A stretch of DNA of 64,000 nt from Anaerostipes hadrus ATCC 29173 = JCM 17467. Lineage in GTDB: Bacteria; Bacillota; Clostridia; Lachnospirales; Lachnospiraceae. This document shows, piece by piece, positions 43,878 through 53,346 of this stretch. Location: positions 139,001-203,000 of the forward strand of contig NZ_AP028031.1 in the NCBI RefSeq assembly GCF_030296915.1. The letters are read 5' to 3'. Under the pieces are notes generated by a model, which searched no databases, was not told where the DNA came from, and saw only the letters and a program-made list of their open reading frames with translations. Position 1 is the first letter of the stretch. The number at the start of each line of letters is the position of its first letter. Both the position numbers and the translations under genes were made by a program.

Positions 43878-45233
43878 ATGGAAATTACAGACAGTGCAAG
43901 GAACAGGATGTTTTCAAATAAAGATCTCGTACGATTGATCATACCGTTGATCATTGAGCAGATGTTAACTGTAACGGTAGGACTTGCGGACTCTATCATG
44001 ACAGCGAATGTTGGAGAAGAAGCTGTATCAGGAGTTTCATTGGTAGACAGTGTTATGGTATTGATGATCAATCTGTTCTCGGCATTGGCAACTGGAGGAG
44101 CCGTCGTTGCAGGGCAGTTTCTCGGACAGAGAAAAAATATCATGGCATGTAAGACAGCAGACCAGTTGATCTTATTTATTGTTTCATTATCTGTAGTGAT
44201 CATGGCAGGAATTTATGCATGTAAAAACTTTATTTTAAATGTAGTGTTTGGAAATATTGAACCAGGAGTTATGCATAACGCAGAAATATATCTGATGATC
44301 GTCACGGCATCTATTCCATTTATTGCAATATATAATGGATGTGCCGCATTATTCCGTATCATGGGGAATTCAAAGATTTCTATGAATATGTCTATGTTGA
44401 TGAACGGTATCAACATCGCAGGAAATGCGATTTTGATCTATGGGTTTAAATTTGGAGTTGAAGGAGTTGCGATCCCAACATTAGTATCAAGAATTGTTGC
44501 AGCAGTTGTTATGGTAAGACTGCTCGCAAAACAAAATCAGGATGTGCATTTAAGCAAACATATCCATTTTCATTTTAAGGGATATTTAATACAGAAGATC
44601 TTACATATCGGAGTACCAAACGGAATCGAAAATAGTATGTTCCAGTTAGGAAGAATCATGGTATTAAGTATCGTTGCAGGATTTGGGACATCATCTATCA
44701 CAGCCAATGCCATCGGAAATGTGGTAGCATCATTTGAGTTGATCCCAGGAATCGGAGTAGGATTTGCAGTGCTGACCGTTGTATCAAGATGCATCGGAGC
44801 TGGGGATTATGAAGCTGCAAGATACTATACAAAGAAGCTGTTAAAAGTAGCCTATGCAGCATTGATCGCATTAAATATCATCGTAGTTATGATCTTACCA
44901 CTGATCATTCAGGTATATCATTTATCACCAGAAACAGCAGCGATCACAAGAAAGATCTTATTATATCATACTTTATGCTGTGTAACGATCTGGCCGCCAG
45001 CATTCACGATCCCGAACACATTAAGAGCCGCAAATGATGTCAAATACTGTATGGTTGTAGCATCAGCCACGATGTGGATATTTAGAATCTTCTGCAGCGT
45101 TGTTCTTGGAAAATGGATGGGACTTGGAGTCTTCGGAGTCTGGGTAGCAATGACATTAGACTGGGTATTCAGAGGAATCCTGTTTGTCAAACGATACATA
45201 CAAGGGAAATGGCAGAGAATGGAATTGATTTAA
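43878..45233 (+). CDS. MATE family efflux transporter
   Basis: A 451-residue MATE antiporter with about twelve helices. The start region LVRLIIPLIIEQMLTVTVGL (residues 16-35) and GLADSIMTANVGEEAVSGVS are typical, as is GIENSMFQLGRIMVLSIVAG after the midpoint. It is a different MATE branch from the first gene in the window, and no regulator is adjacent. It is preceded by AAGAAAGG. Substrate unknown. Confidence 0.93.
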   Translation: MEITDSARNRMFSNKDLVRLIIPLIIEQMLTVTVGLADSIMTANVGEEAVSGVSLVDSVMVLMINLFSALATGGAVVAGQFLGQRKNIMACKTADQLILFIVSLSVVIMAGIYACKNFILNVVFGNIEPGVMHNAEIYLMIVTASIPFIAIYNGCAALFRIMGNSKISMNMSMLMNGINIAGNAILIYGFKFGVEGVAIPTLVSRIVAAVVMVRLLAKQNQDVHLSKHIHFHFKGYLIQKILHIGVPNGIENSMFQLGRIMVLSIVAGFGTSSITANAIGNVVASFELIPGIGVGFAVLTVVSRCIGAGDYEAARYYTKKLLKVAYAALIALNIIVVMILPLIIQVYHLSPETAAITRKILLYHTLCCVTIWPPAFTIPNTLRAANDVKYCMVVASATMWIFRIFCSVVLGKWMGLGVFGVWVAMTLDWVFRGILFVKRYIQGKWQRMELI

Positions 45234-45270
45234 ATGAAACAGCTCAAATAAAGAAATTGTAGAAGATAAG

Positions 45271-45317
45271 AACAGCCCAGAATCGTCAGGTATAAAAAGA
45301 CAATTCTGGGTTGTTTT
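45271..45317. terminator. Terminator between convergent genes
   Basis: AACAGCCCAGAATCGTC pairs with GACAATTCTGGGTTGTT (one mismatch), followed by a T-run. Confidence 0.82.
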
Positions 45318-45327
45318 AAAATTGTGT

Positions 45328-46056
45328 CTAGAATGTAAATCCAGGATCTTCAGTAGTATCCATTTCATCAAAAGTAACTTTTTCTATTAATTTATTCTTT
45401 TTATTTTCCATTGTAATAAAAGCACGGTAATTTGTTGGAATTGTAACGGAAGAACCTTTTACTCTTTTCATTTTAGTAGCTCCTGGCTTGTAAGTATAAA
45501 TAGATTTTACTCTCCAGTTCTTATTAGGAGTGATCTTGATATTACGTCCCATAAAGGAAATCCCAGATCCGTTTTTATTCTTAAAATCAGAAGTACAGTC
45601 TCTTCCATCCACTATAATCTTCTTAAAAGGATTTGAGTATTTTATAACTTTGACTGTTGTTTTTACAGAGTAAGTTTTACCTCTGTATTTAAATTTTGCA
45701 GTGATTTTTGTTGATCCTGTTTTCTTAAGTTTTACACCGATTCCTACCTGATTGTTATCTGCAATAAGATAATAATCTTTTCCAAAAGTTTTTGTAGAAA
45801 TAACCTTTTTATTTGAAGATTTAACCTTCATACCATTACGCAGGATGGATTCTGAATTAGAGCGATTTGTTCCCTTGATATAGATCACATTTGTGTAAAA
45901 ACCATTCTCGCCATTATTTTTTTTGTCATAACTTAAGGTTGTCTTTTTAGGTAGAGAAAATTTTGCTTTCGCATTTACACTATAAGCAGAACACATACCT
46001 ACTGTTAATACAGATGCCAGAAAAATAGAAGCACATTTTAAAATACTTTTCTTCAT
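45328..46056 (-). CDS. Secreted Ig-like domain protein
   Basis: A 242-residue exported protein. ATG 46056 is chosen because it begins a clean signal peptide (MKKSILKCASIFLASVLTVG) after a GGAG site; the frame extends upstream without need. The mature part is basic and beta-rich; GIGVKLKKTGSTKITAKFKY with following YSVKTTVKVIKY has the look of a bacterial Ig-like (Big_2) domain (about residues 105-145). Function unknown, probably cell-surface or extracellular. It ends beside the terminator shared with the MATE gene. Confidence 0.75.
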   Translation of the reverse strand: MKKSILKCASIFLASVLTVGMCSAYSVNAKAKFSLPKKTTLSYDKKNNGENGFYTNVIYIKGTNRSNSESILRNGMKVKSSNKKVISTKTFGKDYYLIADNNQVGIGVKLKKTGSTKITAKFKYRGKTYSVKTTVKVIKYSNPFKKIIVDGRDCTSDFKNKNGSGISFMGRNIKITPNKNWRVKSIYTYKPGATKMKRVKGSSVTIPTNYRAFITMENKKNKLIEKVTFDEMDTTEDPGFTF

Positions 46057-46159
46057 AAAATTCTCCTTTCGATGAACAAAAAATACAAAATCATTATAGC
46101 ATAGAAATATGCAAAAATACAAGGTATAATAATGATAAAACAACATTCAAGGAGGATAC

Positions 46160-46320
46160 TGTTACGTCAACTACCCACCACCTAAAGGTGGTGGGCTTGT
46201 AACTGCCCAGTCGTACTAACGACTTACGTCTCCGACCTTTAACACCAATAGATATTGCTATCTAAAGTGGCGTTACATCATAGGGTGGTTGACAACACCC
46301 TTTGTAACAAAGTTTACTCT
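46160..46320 (-). ncRNA. Candidate TnpB guide RNA (omegaRNA) and right end of the element
   Basis: Just after the tnpB stop codon on the same strand is a structured region. It contains GTCGTTAGTACGAC, then a strong hairpin CCCACCACC/GGTGGTGGG near 46169-46190, then TAGTTGACGTAAC. In IS605/IS1341-type elements the 3' part of tnpB and the following right end are transcribed as the guide RNA, and the guide lies immediately beyond the element. The exact boundary is not certain. Confidence 0.65.
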
Positions 46321-47453
46321 GTTACAACTGTATTAGGTACTTGGCTATCAACAAGATAGTTTATTCCCATACGATACAGATTCATAGCTCCTATACGGTC
46401 ATCATTAGACTTATAGCCACAGTTTTTACAAGTAAACAAATGTATCTTCTTGTTACGGTTGGACTTTTCAGTATGTCCACAAACAGGACAACACTGGCTT
46501 GTATAATGAGGGGCTGCCTTAATTACAGAAGACTGATTCTGCTTAGCCTTGTAAATCAGTTTCTGTTCTAAATCATAAAACGACCACGATACAGAAACAT
46601 AACGGTCTTTAATCCTGACACGCTCTGTAACATTACGAATACCCGACAAATCTTCTAATACAAAGAGTGTATGCTTTGGGTTGTTCTCAACGAGTGCCTT
46701 TGATACACAATGGTTAACATCTTGCATCCAACGGTTTTCTCGCTGACCGATCGCTTTTAATCTTCGCCTTGAAGATGGAGTTTGTCGCATTTGGAGTTTT
46801 TTACGGAGTTTGGAATAGTTAGCACGTTTTTGTTTAATAGTCTTGCCGCTGACAAAACCTGATTTGTGCTTACTGTCATAAGTGGCAACGACAAAGTTAA
46901 TACCTCTGTCAATACCTACGACATTACAAATGTCAGAAATATTACTTTCTTCGACATCATAAGTTGCTGGTATGTGAAGATAATATTTACCATGTTTGTT
47001 TGTAAGCTTAGCTGTACCAAACTTGTAGATTGTGTGGTCAAAATATTTAGACATACCTTCAGCGAAATATGGCAGTTTAACACGACCATTAAGTGTATTC
47101 ACAGAAAAACAGTTTTGCGTTAAAGAATAATCTCTGTTCCAAACTAGATCATACTGAAGTTTCTTGAAGGTTGGTCGTATCCACTCATTTTGATTTTCGA
47201 GAATGGTTCTATATCTTGCAATGACCGTTTTCAAAACGGACTGAGCCATTTGCGATTTAAGACCAAATTTTTCTCTTAGAGTAGAATACAAAACCTTATT
47301 AAGTGAAAACTGCTTTAAATCATGAGTTTGGAATACATAGTCTGAAACATAATTACAGGCATCACGATAAACAGACATAGTTTTATCAAGCAAAACTTTA
47401 TCTGTATCAGTAGCGACTATTTGAACTTTTGCTGTTATAGTCATCTGTTGCAT
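46314..47453 (-). CDS. tnpB: TnpB RNA-guided nuclease of an IS200/IS605 element
   Basis: A 379-residue TnpB. The RuvC residues are present: Asp in VVGIDRGINFVV (about 188), Glu in LFVLEDLSGI (about 277) and Asp in SNDDRIGAMNL (about 359). The zinc ribbon is CPVCG ... CKNCG. The N-terminal RNA-binding part is complete. It is a full-length, apparently active nuclease. No intact tnpA transposase accompanies it; a short tnpA-like start lies divergently at 47537. It sits between an Ig-like protein gene and nth. Confidence 0.92.
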   Translation of the reverse strand: MQQMTITAKVQIVATDTDKVLLDKTMSVYRDACNYVSDYVFQTHDLKQFSLNKVLYSTLREKFGLKSQMAQSVLKTVIARYRTILENQNEWIRPTFKKLQYDLVWNRDYSLTQNCFSVNTLNGRVKLPYFAEGMSKYFDHTIYKFGTAKLTNKHGKYYLHIPATYDVEESNISDICNVVGIDRGINFVVATYDSKHKSGFVSGKTIKQKRANYSKLRKKLQMRQTPSSRRRLKAIGQRENRWMQDVNHCVSKALVENNPKHTLFVLEDLSGIRNVTERVRIKDRYVSVSWSFYDLEQKLIYKAKQNQSSVIKAAPHYTSQCCPVCGHTEKSNRNKKIHLFTCKNCGYKSNDDRIGAMNLYRMGINYLVDSQVPNTVVTE

Positions 47454-47536
47454 AGATGTACTCCTTTCATTGATATTTCACTAAAAATATTATATAATAT
47501 TAGTTAGTGAGAGTCAATCATTATCAGAGGTAAACT

Positions 47537-47641
47537 ATGGACAATAGATATAATCGTCATAACAGACGAAAATACAGCCTAAAAGTACATATAAAACAAC
47601 ATAGTACCTATGGCAAACGAAAGGATTTAATTTATGAATAA
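47537..47641 (+). pseudogene. Stub of an IS200-type tnpA transposase gene
   Basis: A 34-codon frame after AGAGGTAAACT reads MDNRYNRHNRRKYSLKVHI and then departs from any known pattern. Y1 transposases of IS200/IS605 begin with a similar RHN...KYSL.VHI/YHI stretch, and are normally divergent from tnpB as here. All catalytic residues (HUH and Tyr) are gone. The stub overlaps the nth start codon, so the deletion joined the element to nth. Confidence 0.55.
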
Positions 47642-48266
47642 AAAAGAACTAGCACTAGAAGTCATTGAGCGTCTGAAGAATGAATATCCAGATGCAGACT
47701 GCACACTGGAATATGATCAGGCGTGGAAATTATTAGTTAGCGTAAGACTGGCGGCTCAGTGTACGGATGCACGAGTAAATGTCGTGGTAAAAGGATTATT
47801 TGAAAAATATCCAACAGTAGAAGCACTGGCAGCAGCAGACGTTGCAGATATTGAAGAAATCGTACGACCCTGTGGTCTTGGAAAGAGCAAGGCAAGAGAT
47901 ATCAGCAAATGTATGAAAGTTTTAAGAGATGAATATAACGGTAAGATCCCAACCGATTTTAAATCGATTCTAAGTCTTCCTGGGGTCGGAAGAAAAAGTG
48001 CCAACCTGATCATGGGAGATGTTTTTGGCAAACCTGCGATCGTTACGGATACACATTGTATCCGTTTGGTCAACCGGATTGGATTGGTTGATGGGATAAA
48101 AGACCCTAAAAAAGTTGAGATGGCATTATGGGAGATCGTTCCACCAGAAGAAGGAAGTGATTTCTGCCACAGGCTGGTATGGCATGGAAGAGATGTCTGT
48201 ACGGCAAGAACAAAGCCTCATTGTGAGAGATGTTGTTTGAATGATATCTGTGCACAAATTATATAA
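47634..48266 (+). CDS. nth: Endonuclease III
   Basis: A 210-residue DNA glycosylase/AP lyase that removes oxidised pyrimidines. The helix-hairpin-helix LPGVGRKSANLIMGDVFG (about residues 112-129) includes the catalytic Lys, with the catalytic Asp in VTDTHCIRLVNRIG. The C-terminal 4Fe-4S Cys are at CTARTKPHCERCCLNDIC (about 188-205), where the first gap is 7 residues rather than the 6 of E. coli Nth. The native upstream region seems to have been replaced by the IS element, yet AAAGGATT still serves as ribosome site. Confidence 0.94.
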   Translation: MNKKELALEVIERLKNEYPDADCTLEYDQAWKLLVSVRLAAQCTDARVNVVVKGLFEKYPTVEALAAADVADIEEIVRPCGLGKSKARDISKCMKVLRDEYNGKIPTDFKSILSLPGVGRKSANLIMGDVFGKPAIVTDTHCIRLVNRIGLVDGIKDPKKVEMALWEIVPPEEGSDFCHRLVWHGRDVCTARTKPHCERCCLNDICAQII

Positions 48267-48302
48267 AGGTACCATGATCAAAAGTATGAAAGGAGAAAGT
48301 TT

Positions 48303-49208
48303 ATGAGGAAACTATTAAGAAGAGCTGCCAGTATTGCATTAGCAGCGGCAATGCTATTTACAACTGCAGGAGTCAGCCAGAAGAAGGTAGAGGCTGCTTC
48401 TACAGGGAAATTATCTGTTACAGGATATCAGGATTATAACGATGCACAGAAAATCTTAAAAGAAGTGAACAAATACCGTAAGAAAAATGGACGCAAAGCA
48501 TTGAAGATGGATCGAGGATTGACAAATTCAGCAATTATGCGTGGATTTGAAACAACGATCTATATTCCAGAAACAAGTCCGCATAGAAGACCAAATGGAA
48601 AGCTTTCAAAAAGTATCAACAAGAAGATCATCTATGAAAACTGCGCACAATCCGCAGAAACTACACCGAAGCAGATCGTAAAGGGTTGGATCAATTCTTC
48701 CACACATAGAAAAGGTCTGTTACTTTCGAATGCAAAAAGTGTAGGGGTTGCAGCAGTTACGGTTGTGTCAAGAGACGGATACGAAGCCAATACCTGGGTA
48801 TTAGACTTTAGCAGTTCCAAAGCAAAGAAAGTAGAAAAATCCAAGGCAAGAAAGCAATTTACAAAAAATATCGTGACAAAGAATTCATATTTAAAGAAGA
48901 GTTATTTAAAACTAGACAGCAGATACGGTACAATATGGGAAACAGAAAAAATGCAGATGAAGCCAACATATCAAGGCAAAATGATGAAAGAGTACGGTGT
49001 GTATCCAACAGTGATCAATACATCATCTTTCACATCATGGAAGAGTAGTAATCCATCCGTGGCATCTGTTGACTCGAATGGAAGAATCACAGGAAATAAA
49101 GCTGGAACAGTGACGATTTCTGCAAAATTAAAAACAGGGACAAAGATAACGATTTCAAAGAAGATCAAAGTTGTACCGACGAATCAGCAAATCGATCCAT
49201 GGGAATAG
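48303..49208 (+). CDS. Secreted CAP-domain protein with Ig-like domain
   Basis: A 301-residue exported protein. The signal peptide covers residues 1-31 (AASIALAAAMLFTTAGVSQ). The CAP/SCP domain (about 42-180) includes ILKEVNKYRKKNGRKALKMD, the conserved HRRPNGK, YENCAQS and WINSSTHRKGLLLSNAKSVG. A C-terminal Big_2-like domain (about 235-293) has WKSSNPSVASVDSNGRITGN. CAP proteins are extracellular with varied roles; no enzymatic assignment is justified. A strong terminator follows. Confidence 0.88.
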   Translation: MRKLLRRAASIALAAAMLFTTAGVSQKKVEAASTGKLSVTGYQDYNDAQKILKEVNKYRKKNGRKALKMDRGLTNSAIMRGFETTIYIPETSPHRRPNGKLSKSINKKIIYENCAQSAETTPKQIVKGWINSSTHRKGLLLSNAKSVGVAAVTVVSRDGYEANTWVLDFSSSKAKKVEKSKARKQFTKNIVTKNSYLKKSYLKLDSRYGTIWETEKMQMKPTYQGKMMKEYGVYPTVINTSSFTSWKSSNPSVASVDSNGRITGNKAGTVTISAKLKTGTKITISKKIKVVPTNQQIDPWE

Positions 49209-49235
49209 GCAAAAACTAAAGAAGCAGGATAGAAT

Positions 49236-49280
49236 AAAAAAACGTAATCTCAAGAGGTTCATTTGAGATTACGTTTTTTT
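49236..49280. terminator. Bidirectional terminator
   Basis: AAAAAACGTAATCTCAA pairs with TTGAGATTACGTTTTTT, ending the CAP gene and the convergent membrane-protein gene. Confidence 0.92.
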
Positions 49281-49289
49281 TCTATAGGA

Positions 49290-49949
49290 TTATGCCTGAA
49301 ATCCAAGGTAGGCATTGATTCTCTTATGAAATAGAGAAGAAAATATATTTGTAATATTACCACTTAAGAAAGCGGCGATCACGGTTCCGATTCCAACGGA
49401 TGGTAATTCTGGAAGCAATACAAAAGAAGAGATCGCAGAACATACAGTAAATAAAACTTCCAGACAAACTCTGACAGCGCCAAAGCTTATATTTTTCTTA
49501 TCAGAGATAGTTTTCACAAGTCCTTCCATTGGCATAACAGCGAACCCGGAACTGATCGTGAATCCGACACCTATTGATAGAACGGCACATGCGATGACAG
49601 ATAGTAAAATCTTAGCGGCAAGTCCATGAGGTTCAATAAAGAATAAACCATAAGAAGTAAATTCGATAAATAAAGAATAAACAAAAGTCAAACCAAGCTG
49701 AGTCAACTGCATTTTCCCGAATTCATGAAGGATCAGAGCTTCGCAAACTAAGAAAGTAGAGTTGATCAGGAAGTTAAATAAGGCATAGCTGTGAACTGGG
49801 GAAAGATAACTTAATGTCAAAGCCATCGTACAGCTAGGTGCAACTCCAAGAGCTGCTTTCAAAAATAAATTAGAACCAACAGACATGATCAACAGTCCTA
49901 AAATATAAAATAACAATCTATGGTAAAAAAATCTTTTTTTGTTTTTCAT
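49290..49949 (-). CDS. YczE/YyaS-like membrane protein (DUF6198 type)
   Basis: A 219-residue protein with about five helices. ATG 49949 (MKNKKRFFYHRLLFYILGLL) is preferred, with AAAGGAAT upstream. The segments SVGSNLFLKAALGVAPSCTM and SIGVGFTISSGFAVMPMEGL are the duplicated Gly-rich helices of the YczE/YitT-like group. The transport role is not known. It is divergent from a LysR gene, and the gap holds a palindrome, so the LysR protein probably controls it. Confidence 0.8.
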   Translation of the reverse strand: MKNKKRFFYHRLLFYILGLLIMSVGSNLFLKAALGVAPSCTMALTLSYLSPVHSYALFNFLINSTFLVCEALILHEFGKMQLTQLGLTFVYSLFIEFTSYGLFFIEPHGLAAKILLSVIACAVLSIGVGFTISSGFAVMPMEGLVKTISDKKNISFGAVRVCLEVLFTVCSAISSFVLLPELPSVGIGTVIAAFLSGNITNIFSSLFHKRINAYLGFQA

Positions 49950-50061
49950 AATATCAACGATTCCTTTCATCAAAATTTCATATTTTATCAATCGTATTCC
50001 CTTTGTGTTTCTTATTATATATATAGAGAGCGAAGTATTGCAATTCCAGTTGAGATTTGAT

Positions 50062-50080
50062 ATATTCCAAATAGGAATAT
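50062..50080. promoter_or_regulatory. Candidate LysR operator
   Basis: A perfect inverted repeat, ATATTCC-AAATA-GGAATAT, lies 30 bases before the LysR start in the 160-base divergent gap. ATTCC-N5-GGAAT fits the T-N11-A pattern of LysR-type sites. Confidence 0.65.
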
Positions 50081-50109
50081 ACGAAGATATTTGAAAAAGG
50101 TATGGAAAA

Positions 50110-50976
50110 ATGGAAATACAGCAATTATATTATTATATGGAATTATGTAAACAGAAAAATTTCACAGAAGCTGGATATGCCTGTAACATGACACAAGGTG
50201 CATTATCAAAACAGATCCGTAAGTTGGAAAATGAGTTAGGAATTACACTGATCCGCAGGAATACAAGGAAATTTGAGTTGTCCAAAGAAGGAGAGATCTT
50301 TTTGTCTTATGCAAAGAAAATGACGGGAACCTATGAAGAGATGTTGAAAAATGTTCAGAAAAATCAGGAAATTAAGATTGGTTGTATGCCGGTTCTTGCA
50401 CCATATCATTTTGCAAGATTGGTGGCGGATTTCAGAAAAGAATATCCAGATATCAAACTTGTGATTGATGAAAGAATCGCAAGTGATATTCAGGAAAACT
50501 CCGATCGTTATGATTTCTTGATCTTGAGAGAAAATATGATGGAAGATCAGAAAAAATTCCGTTTTTCCCCACTGTATGATGATAAATTGTGTGCAGTGTT
50601 ATATGAAAAACATCCGCTTTATGGAAGAGATCGACTTCAACTGAAAGAATTGAAAGATGATGTTTTTATCTTCCCAGAGAGAGGCAGCGGAAGTTACGAA
50701 GTGTTTTATAAGAGTTGTGAGAAAGCAGGATTTGAACCGAAAATAGCTTTTGAATTTCCACAAGCAAATACAATCATGAGTTTTGTAAGTGAAGGGGTTG
50801 GGGTTACGATCACATTTTCAACGGTTTATAGAGAAGCTAAATGTGCTGGAGTTAAAATGATACCATTAGAAGATGAATTACATTCTGTGATATCACTATT
50901 TTATAGAAAAAATAAGCCATTGGATTATGCAAAGAAGCAGTTTTTAAATTATGTAAGAGAGCATTTGTATACGTAA
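50110..50976 (+). CDS. LysR family transcriptional regulator
   Basis: A 288-residue LysR regulator. The winged HTH covers about residues 1-60 (NFTEAGYACNMTQGALSKQI, RKLENELGITLIRRNTRKFE); the periplasmic-binding-like effector domain covers about 90-285 (IKIGCMPVLAPYHFARLVAD, VSEGVGVTITFS). It is divergent from the DUF6198-type membrane gene, with an inverted repeat in between, so autoregulation and control of that gene are likely. Ligand unknown. Confidence 0.93.
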   Translation: MEIQQLYYYMELCKQKNFTEAGYACNMTQGALSKQIRKLENELGITLIRRNTRKFELSKEGEIFLSYAKKMTGTYEEMLKNVQKNQEIKIGCMPVLAPYHFARLVADFRKEYPDIKLVIDERIASDIQENSDRYDFLILRENMMEDQKKFRFSPLYDDKLCAVLYEKHPLYGRDRLQLKELKDDVFIFPERGSGSYEVFYKSCEKAGFEPKIAFEFPQANTIMSFVSEGVGVTITFSTVYREAKCAGVKMIPLEDELHSVISLFYRKNKPLDYAKKQFLNYVREHLYT

Positions 50977-51039
50977 AAAAATTAGAAGGCATATTGTGAA
51001 TCTGTTATACTAGAGGAAGTAAATACAAGGAGAATTCTT

Positions 51040-51945
51040 ATGAAGTATGTCATAAAAATAATACTGATCGTGACATGCCTGATCATTATGTTACCATTTG
51101 GCGGATGTGGCCGGAAGAAGCAGGTAACAGCTCAGAAAGCAGGAGTATTAAAGCCAGAAGCACCGGGGAAGGAAGTTTTGGATCATGGGGAGGCTGTGGT
51201 TGATATATCGAATGTGGCTCAAGGCTATGTAGCACTGCGATATAAGGGAAGTGCAAAGAAGATCAGTGTTGAAGTGATCGGAAAGAATAATAAAGTATAT
51301 AAATATTTTATTGAACGGACAGAAGAGCCGACATATTTTCCATTGACCAGTGGAAATGGTACATATCAGATCTCTGTATATGAAAATGTGCAGGACGATG
51401 AATACAGTGTTTTGATGATGGATAGTTTTGAGGTGAAATTAAAAAATAAATTTCTGCCATTTTTATATCCTAACCAGTATGTAGAATTTACAAGTAAGAC
51501 GAAAGCAGTAAAGGAAGCGAAGAAACTGGCAAAAGATTCCAAAGATGATCTGGCAATCGTCAAAGCTGTTTATAATTATGTGGTCAAAAATGTAAAATAT
51601 GATGATGAGAAAGCGCAGAATGTTCAGAGTGGATATCTGCCATCGGTAGATGAGACATTGAAGACAAAGAAGGGAATCTGCTTTGATTATGCTGCTCTGA
51701 TGACGGCGATGCTGCGTTCGCAGGGAATTCCGACCAAGCTTGAGATCGGGTATTCAGGGGATATCTATCATGCCTGGATCAGTACCTGGCTGAATGAAAA
51801 GGGATGGGTAGATAATATCATTCAGTTCGATGGGAAAAGCTGGGAGTTAATGGATCCGACACTGGCAGCGAATAGTGATAACAAGGAAGATGTGAAAGAA
51901 TATATTGGGAATGGAGAACATTATGTACTTCAGTATAGTTATTAA
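51040..51945 (+). CDS. Transglutaminase-like lipoprotein
   Basis: A 301-residue lipoprotein: signal peptide with lipobox-like PFGGC (Cys near residue 24). The N-terminal beta domain (about 50-140) is followed by a transglutaminase-like core (about 165-300). The catalytic triad is visible as Cys in KKGICFDYAALMTAMLRSQG, His in YHAWISTWL and Asp in WELMDPTLA. Such proteins in Clostridia probably process surface peptides. It directly precedes the pilus-like operon by 12 bases and may belong to it. Confidence 0.87.
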   Translation: MKYVIKIILIVTCLIIMLPFGGCGRKKQVTAQKAGVLKPEAPGKEVLDHGEAVVDISNVAQGYVALRYKGSAKKISVEVIGKNNKVYKYFIERTEEPTYFPLTSGNGTYQISVYENVQDDEYSVLMMDSFEVKLKNKFLPFLYPNQYVEFTSKTKAVKEAKKLAKDSKDDLAIVKAVYNYVVKNVKYDDEKAQNVQSGYLPSVDETLKTKKGICFDYAALMTAMLRSQGIPTKLEIGYSGDIYHAWISTWLNEKGWVDNIIQFDGKSWELMDPTLAANSDNKEDVKEYIGNGEHYVLQYSY

Positions 51946-51957
51946 GAAGGGATAGAT

Positions 51958-52998
51958 ATGAAGAAGAAACTTAGCAACGAAGAACTGATCACATTTTGTG
52001 GTCAGATGGCGCTGATCTTGAAATCTGGGATTTCATCGCTTGAGGGGATTTACATTATGGAAGATGGAGATGTCCAGACAGAAGGCGGGGAGATATTAAA
52101 AGAGATCCGCGAAGAACTTGAAATGTGTGGAATGCTTTATCCTGCAATGAAGAAAACAGGGGTTTTCCCAGAATATGCACTTCATATGACGGAGATCGGA
52201 GAACAGACAGGAAGACTGGATGAGACGATGGAAGCATTGGCGGCATATTACCAGAGGGAAGAAGAAATATTAGATGAGGTCAAGAGTGCAGTGACTTATC
52301 CGGTTGCGATGCTCGGGATGTTGTTAGTGATCGTTGCAGTATTATTTATAAAAGTTATGCCAGTATTTGAACAGGTATATATGCAATTAGGGCAAGAGAT
52401 GACAGGAGTTGCACGTCAGTTATTGAATATTGGAGGTTGGATGAGGCAGTCAGCAATTGTTCTGGTAGTTTTGGCAGTGGTGATCTTGATCATAGTATTT
52501 TTCGTTATTTTTTATAAAAAGGCAAGAATTGAATTTATCTCGAAGATACAAACCATCGGATTTATGAAGAAAATCGCATGGAAACGTGCAAGAACAAGAT
52601 TCGCAAGTGGAATGGCGATGGCTTTAAAGAGTGGACTTGACATGGATGAAAGTTTGTCACTTTCTGAGAAACTGACAGATTATGAACCATTGAAAATGAA
52701 GATTCAGCAATGTCAGGAACAGATCAAAGAAGGAGAAACATTTCCGAAAGCATTGAAAGAAGCACATATTTTTGATGGAATGCAGGAAAGATTGATGATC
52801 ATTGGTTATGAAACGGGTGCCGTAGATGAGGTAATGGAACAGGCAGCAGATCTGTATCAGAAACAACTGCAGGATCAGATTCAGAAGATGATCGCTGTGT
52901 TAGAACCGACGCTGGTAGGAATCTTATGTGTGATCGTAGGGATCATTTTATTATCTGTCATGTTGCCACTAGTTGGTATTATGGCTGGAATTGGATAA
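51958..52998 (+). CDS. pilC: Type IV pilus/type II secretion inner-membrane protein PilC/GspF
   Basis: A 346-residue T2SF protein with two repeated cytoplasmic domains (about 10-110 and 215-315) and three membrane helices (about 113-133, 163-190, 320-342). Family marks are GLLSL-type variants such as GISSLEGIYIME, MTEIGEQTGRLDETMEALAA and its later copy MIIGYETGAVDEVMEQAADL. It forms the inner-membrane platform of pilin-assembly machines. It starts a run of pilin-like genes ending with a PilT-like ATPase. Confidence 0.9.
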   Translation: MKKKLSNEELITFCGQMALILKSGISSLEGIYIMEDGDVQTEGGEILKEIREELEMCGMLYPAMKKTGVFPEYALHMTEIGEQTGRLDETMEALAAYYQREEEILDEVKSAVTYPVAMLGMLLVIVAVLFIKVMPVFEQVYMQLGQEMTGVARQLLNIGGWMRQSAIVLVVLAVVILIIVFFVIFYKKARIEFISKIQTIGFMKKIAWKRARTRFASGMAMALKSGLDMDESLSLSEKLTDYEPLKMKIQQCQEQIKEGETFPKALKEAHIFDGMQERLMIIGYETGAVDEVMEQAADLYQKQLQDQIQKMIAVLEPTLVGILCVIVGIILLSVMLPLVGIMAGIG

Positions 52999-53010
52999 GG
53001 GAGGCAGATT

Positions 53011-53346
53011 TTGAGAAATCGTTTTCAAAAACAAAGAAAAATTGACAATAAAATTCGAATTTTCCTGCCAGTTATGATCTGTGGCATTATGGTGGCTGTG
53101 TTATGGAATAGCAGCAGCCAGATTTTTCGGGAAACAAAGAAAAGACAGGAAGAAAGTCTGAAAGAAGCCGTGATCAAAGGGGCGGTACAATGTTACAGTG
53201 TAGAAGGGCGATATCCAGAAAGTCTTTCTTATATGGAGAAACATTATGGATTGGAGTATGACAAAGACGAGTTTGTGATCTCATATGAGATCATTGGGTC
53301 TAACCGCATGCCACAAGTTACGGTGATCCCATTGAATGAGAGGTGA
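53011..53346 (+). CDS. Pilin-like protein 1
   Basis: A 111-residue protein from TTG 53011, which has AAGGGAGGC upstream. One helix (IFLPVMICGIMVAVLWN) near residues 18-34 is followed by a small globular part with AVIKGAVQCYSVEGRYPESL, the recurrent pattern of type II pseudopilins (helix, then E/GRYP). No cleavable glycine motif is seen. It overlaps the next gene by a few bases. Confidence 0.7.
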   Translation: MRNRFQKQRKIDNKIRIFLPVMICGIMVAVLWNSSSQIFRETKKRQEESLKEAVIKGAVQCYSVEGRYPESLSYMEKHYGLEYDKDEFVISYEIIGSNRMPQVTVIPLNER

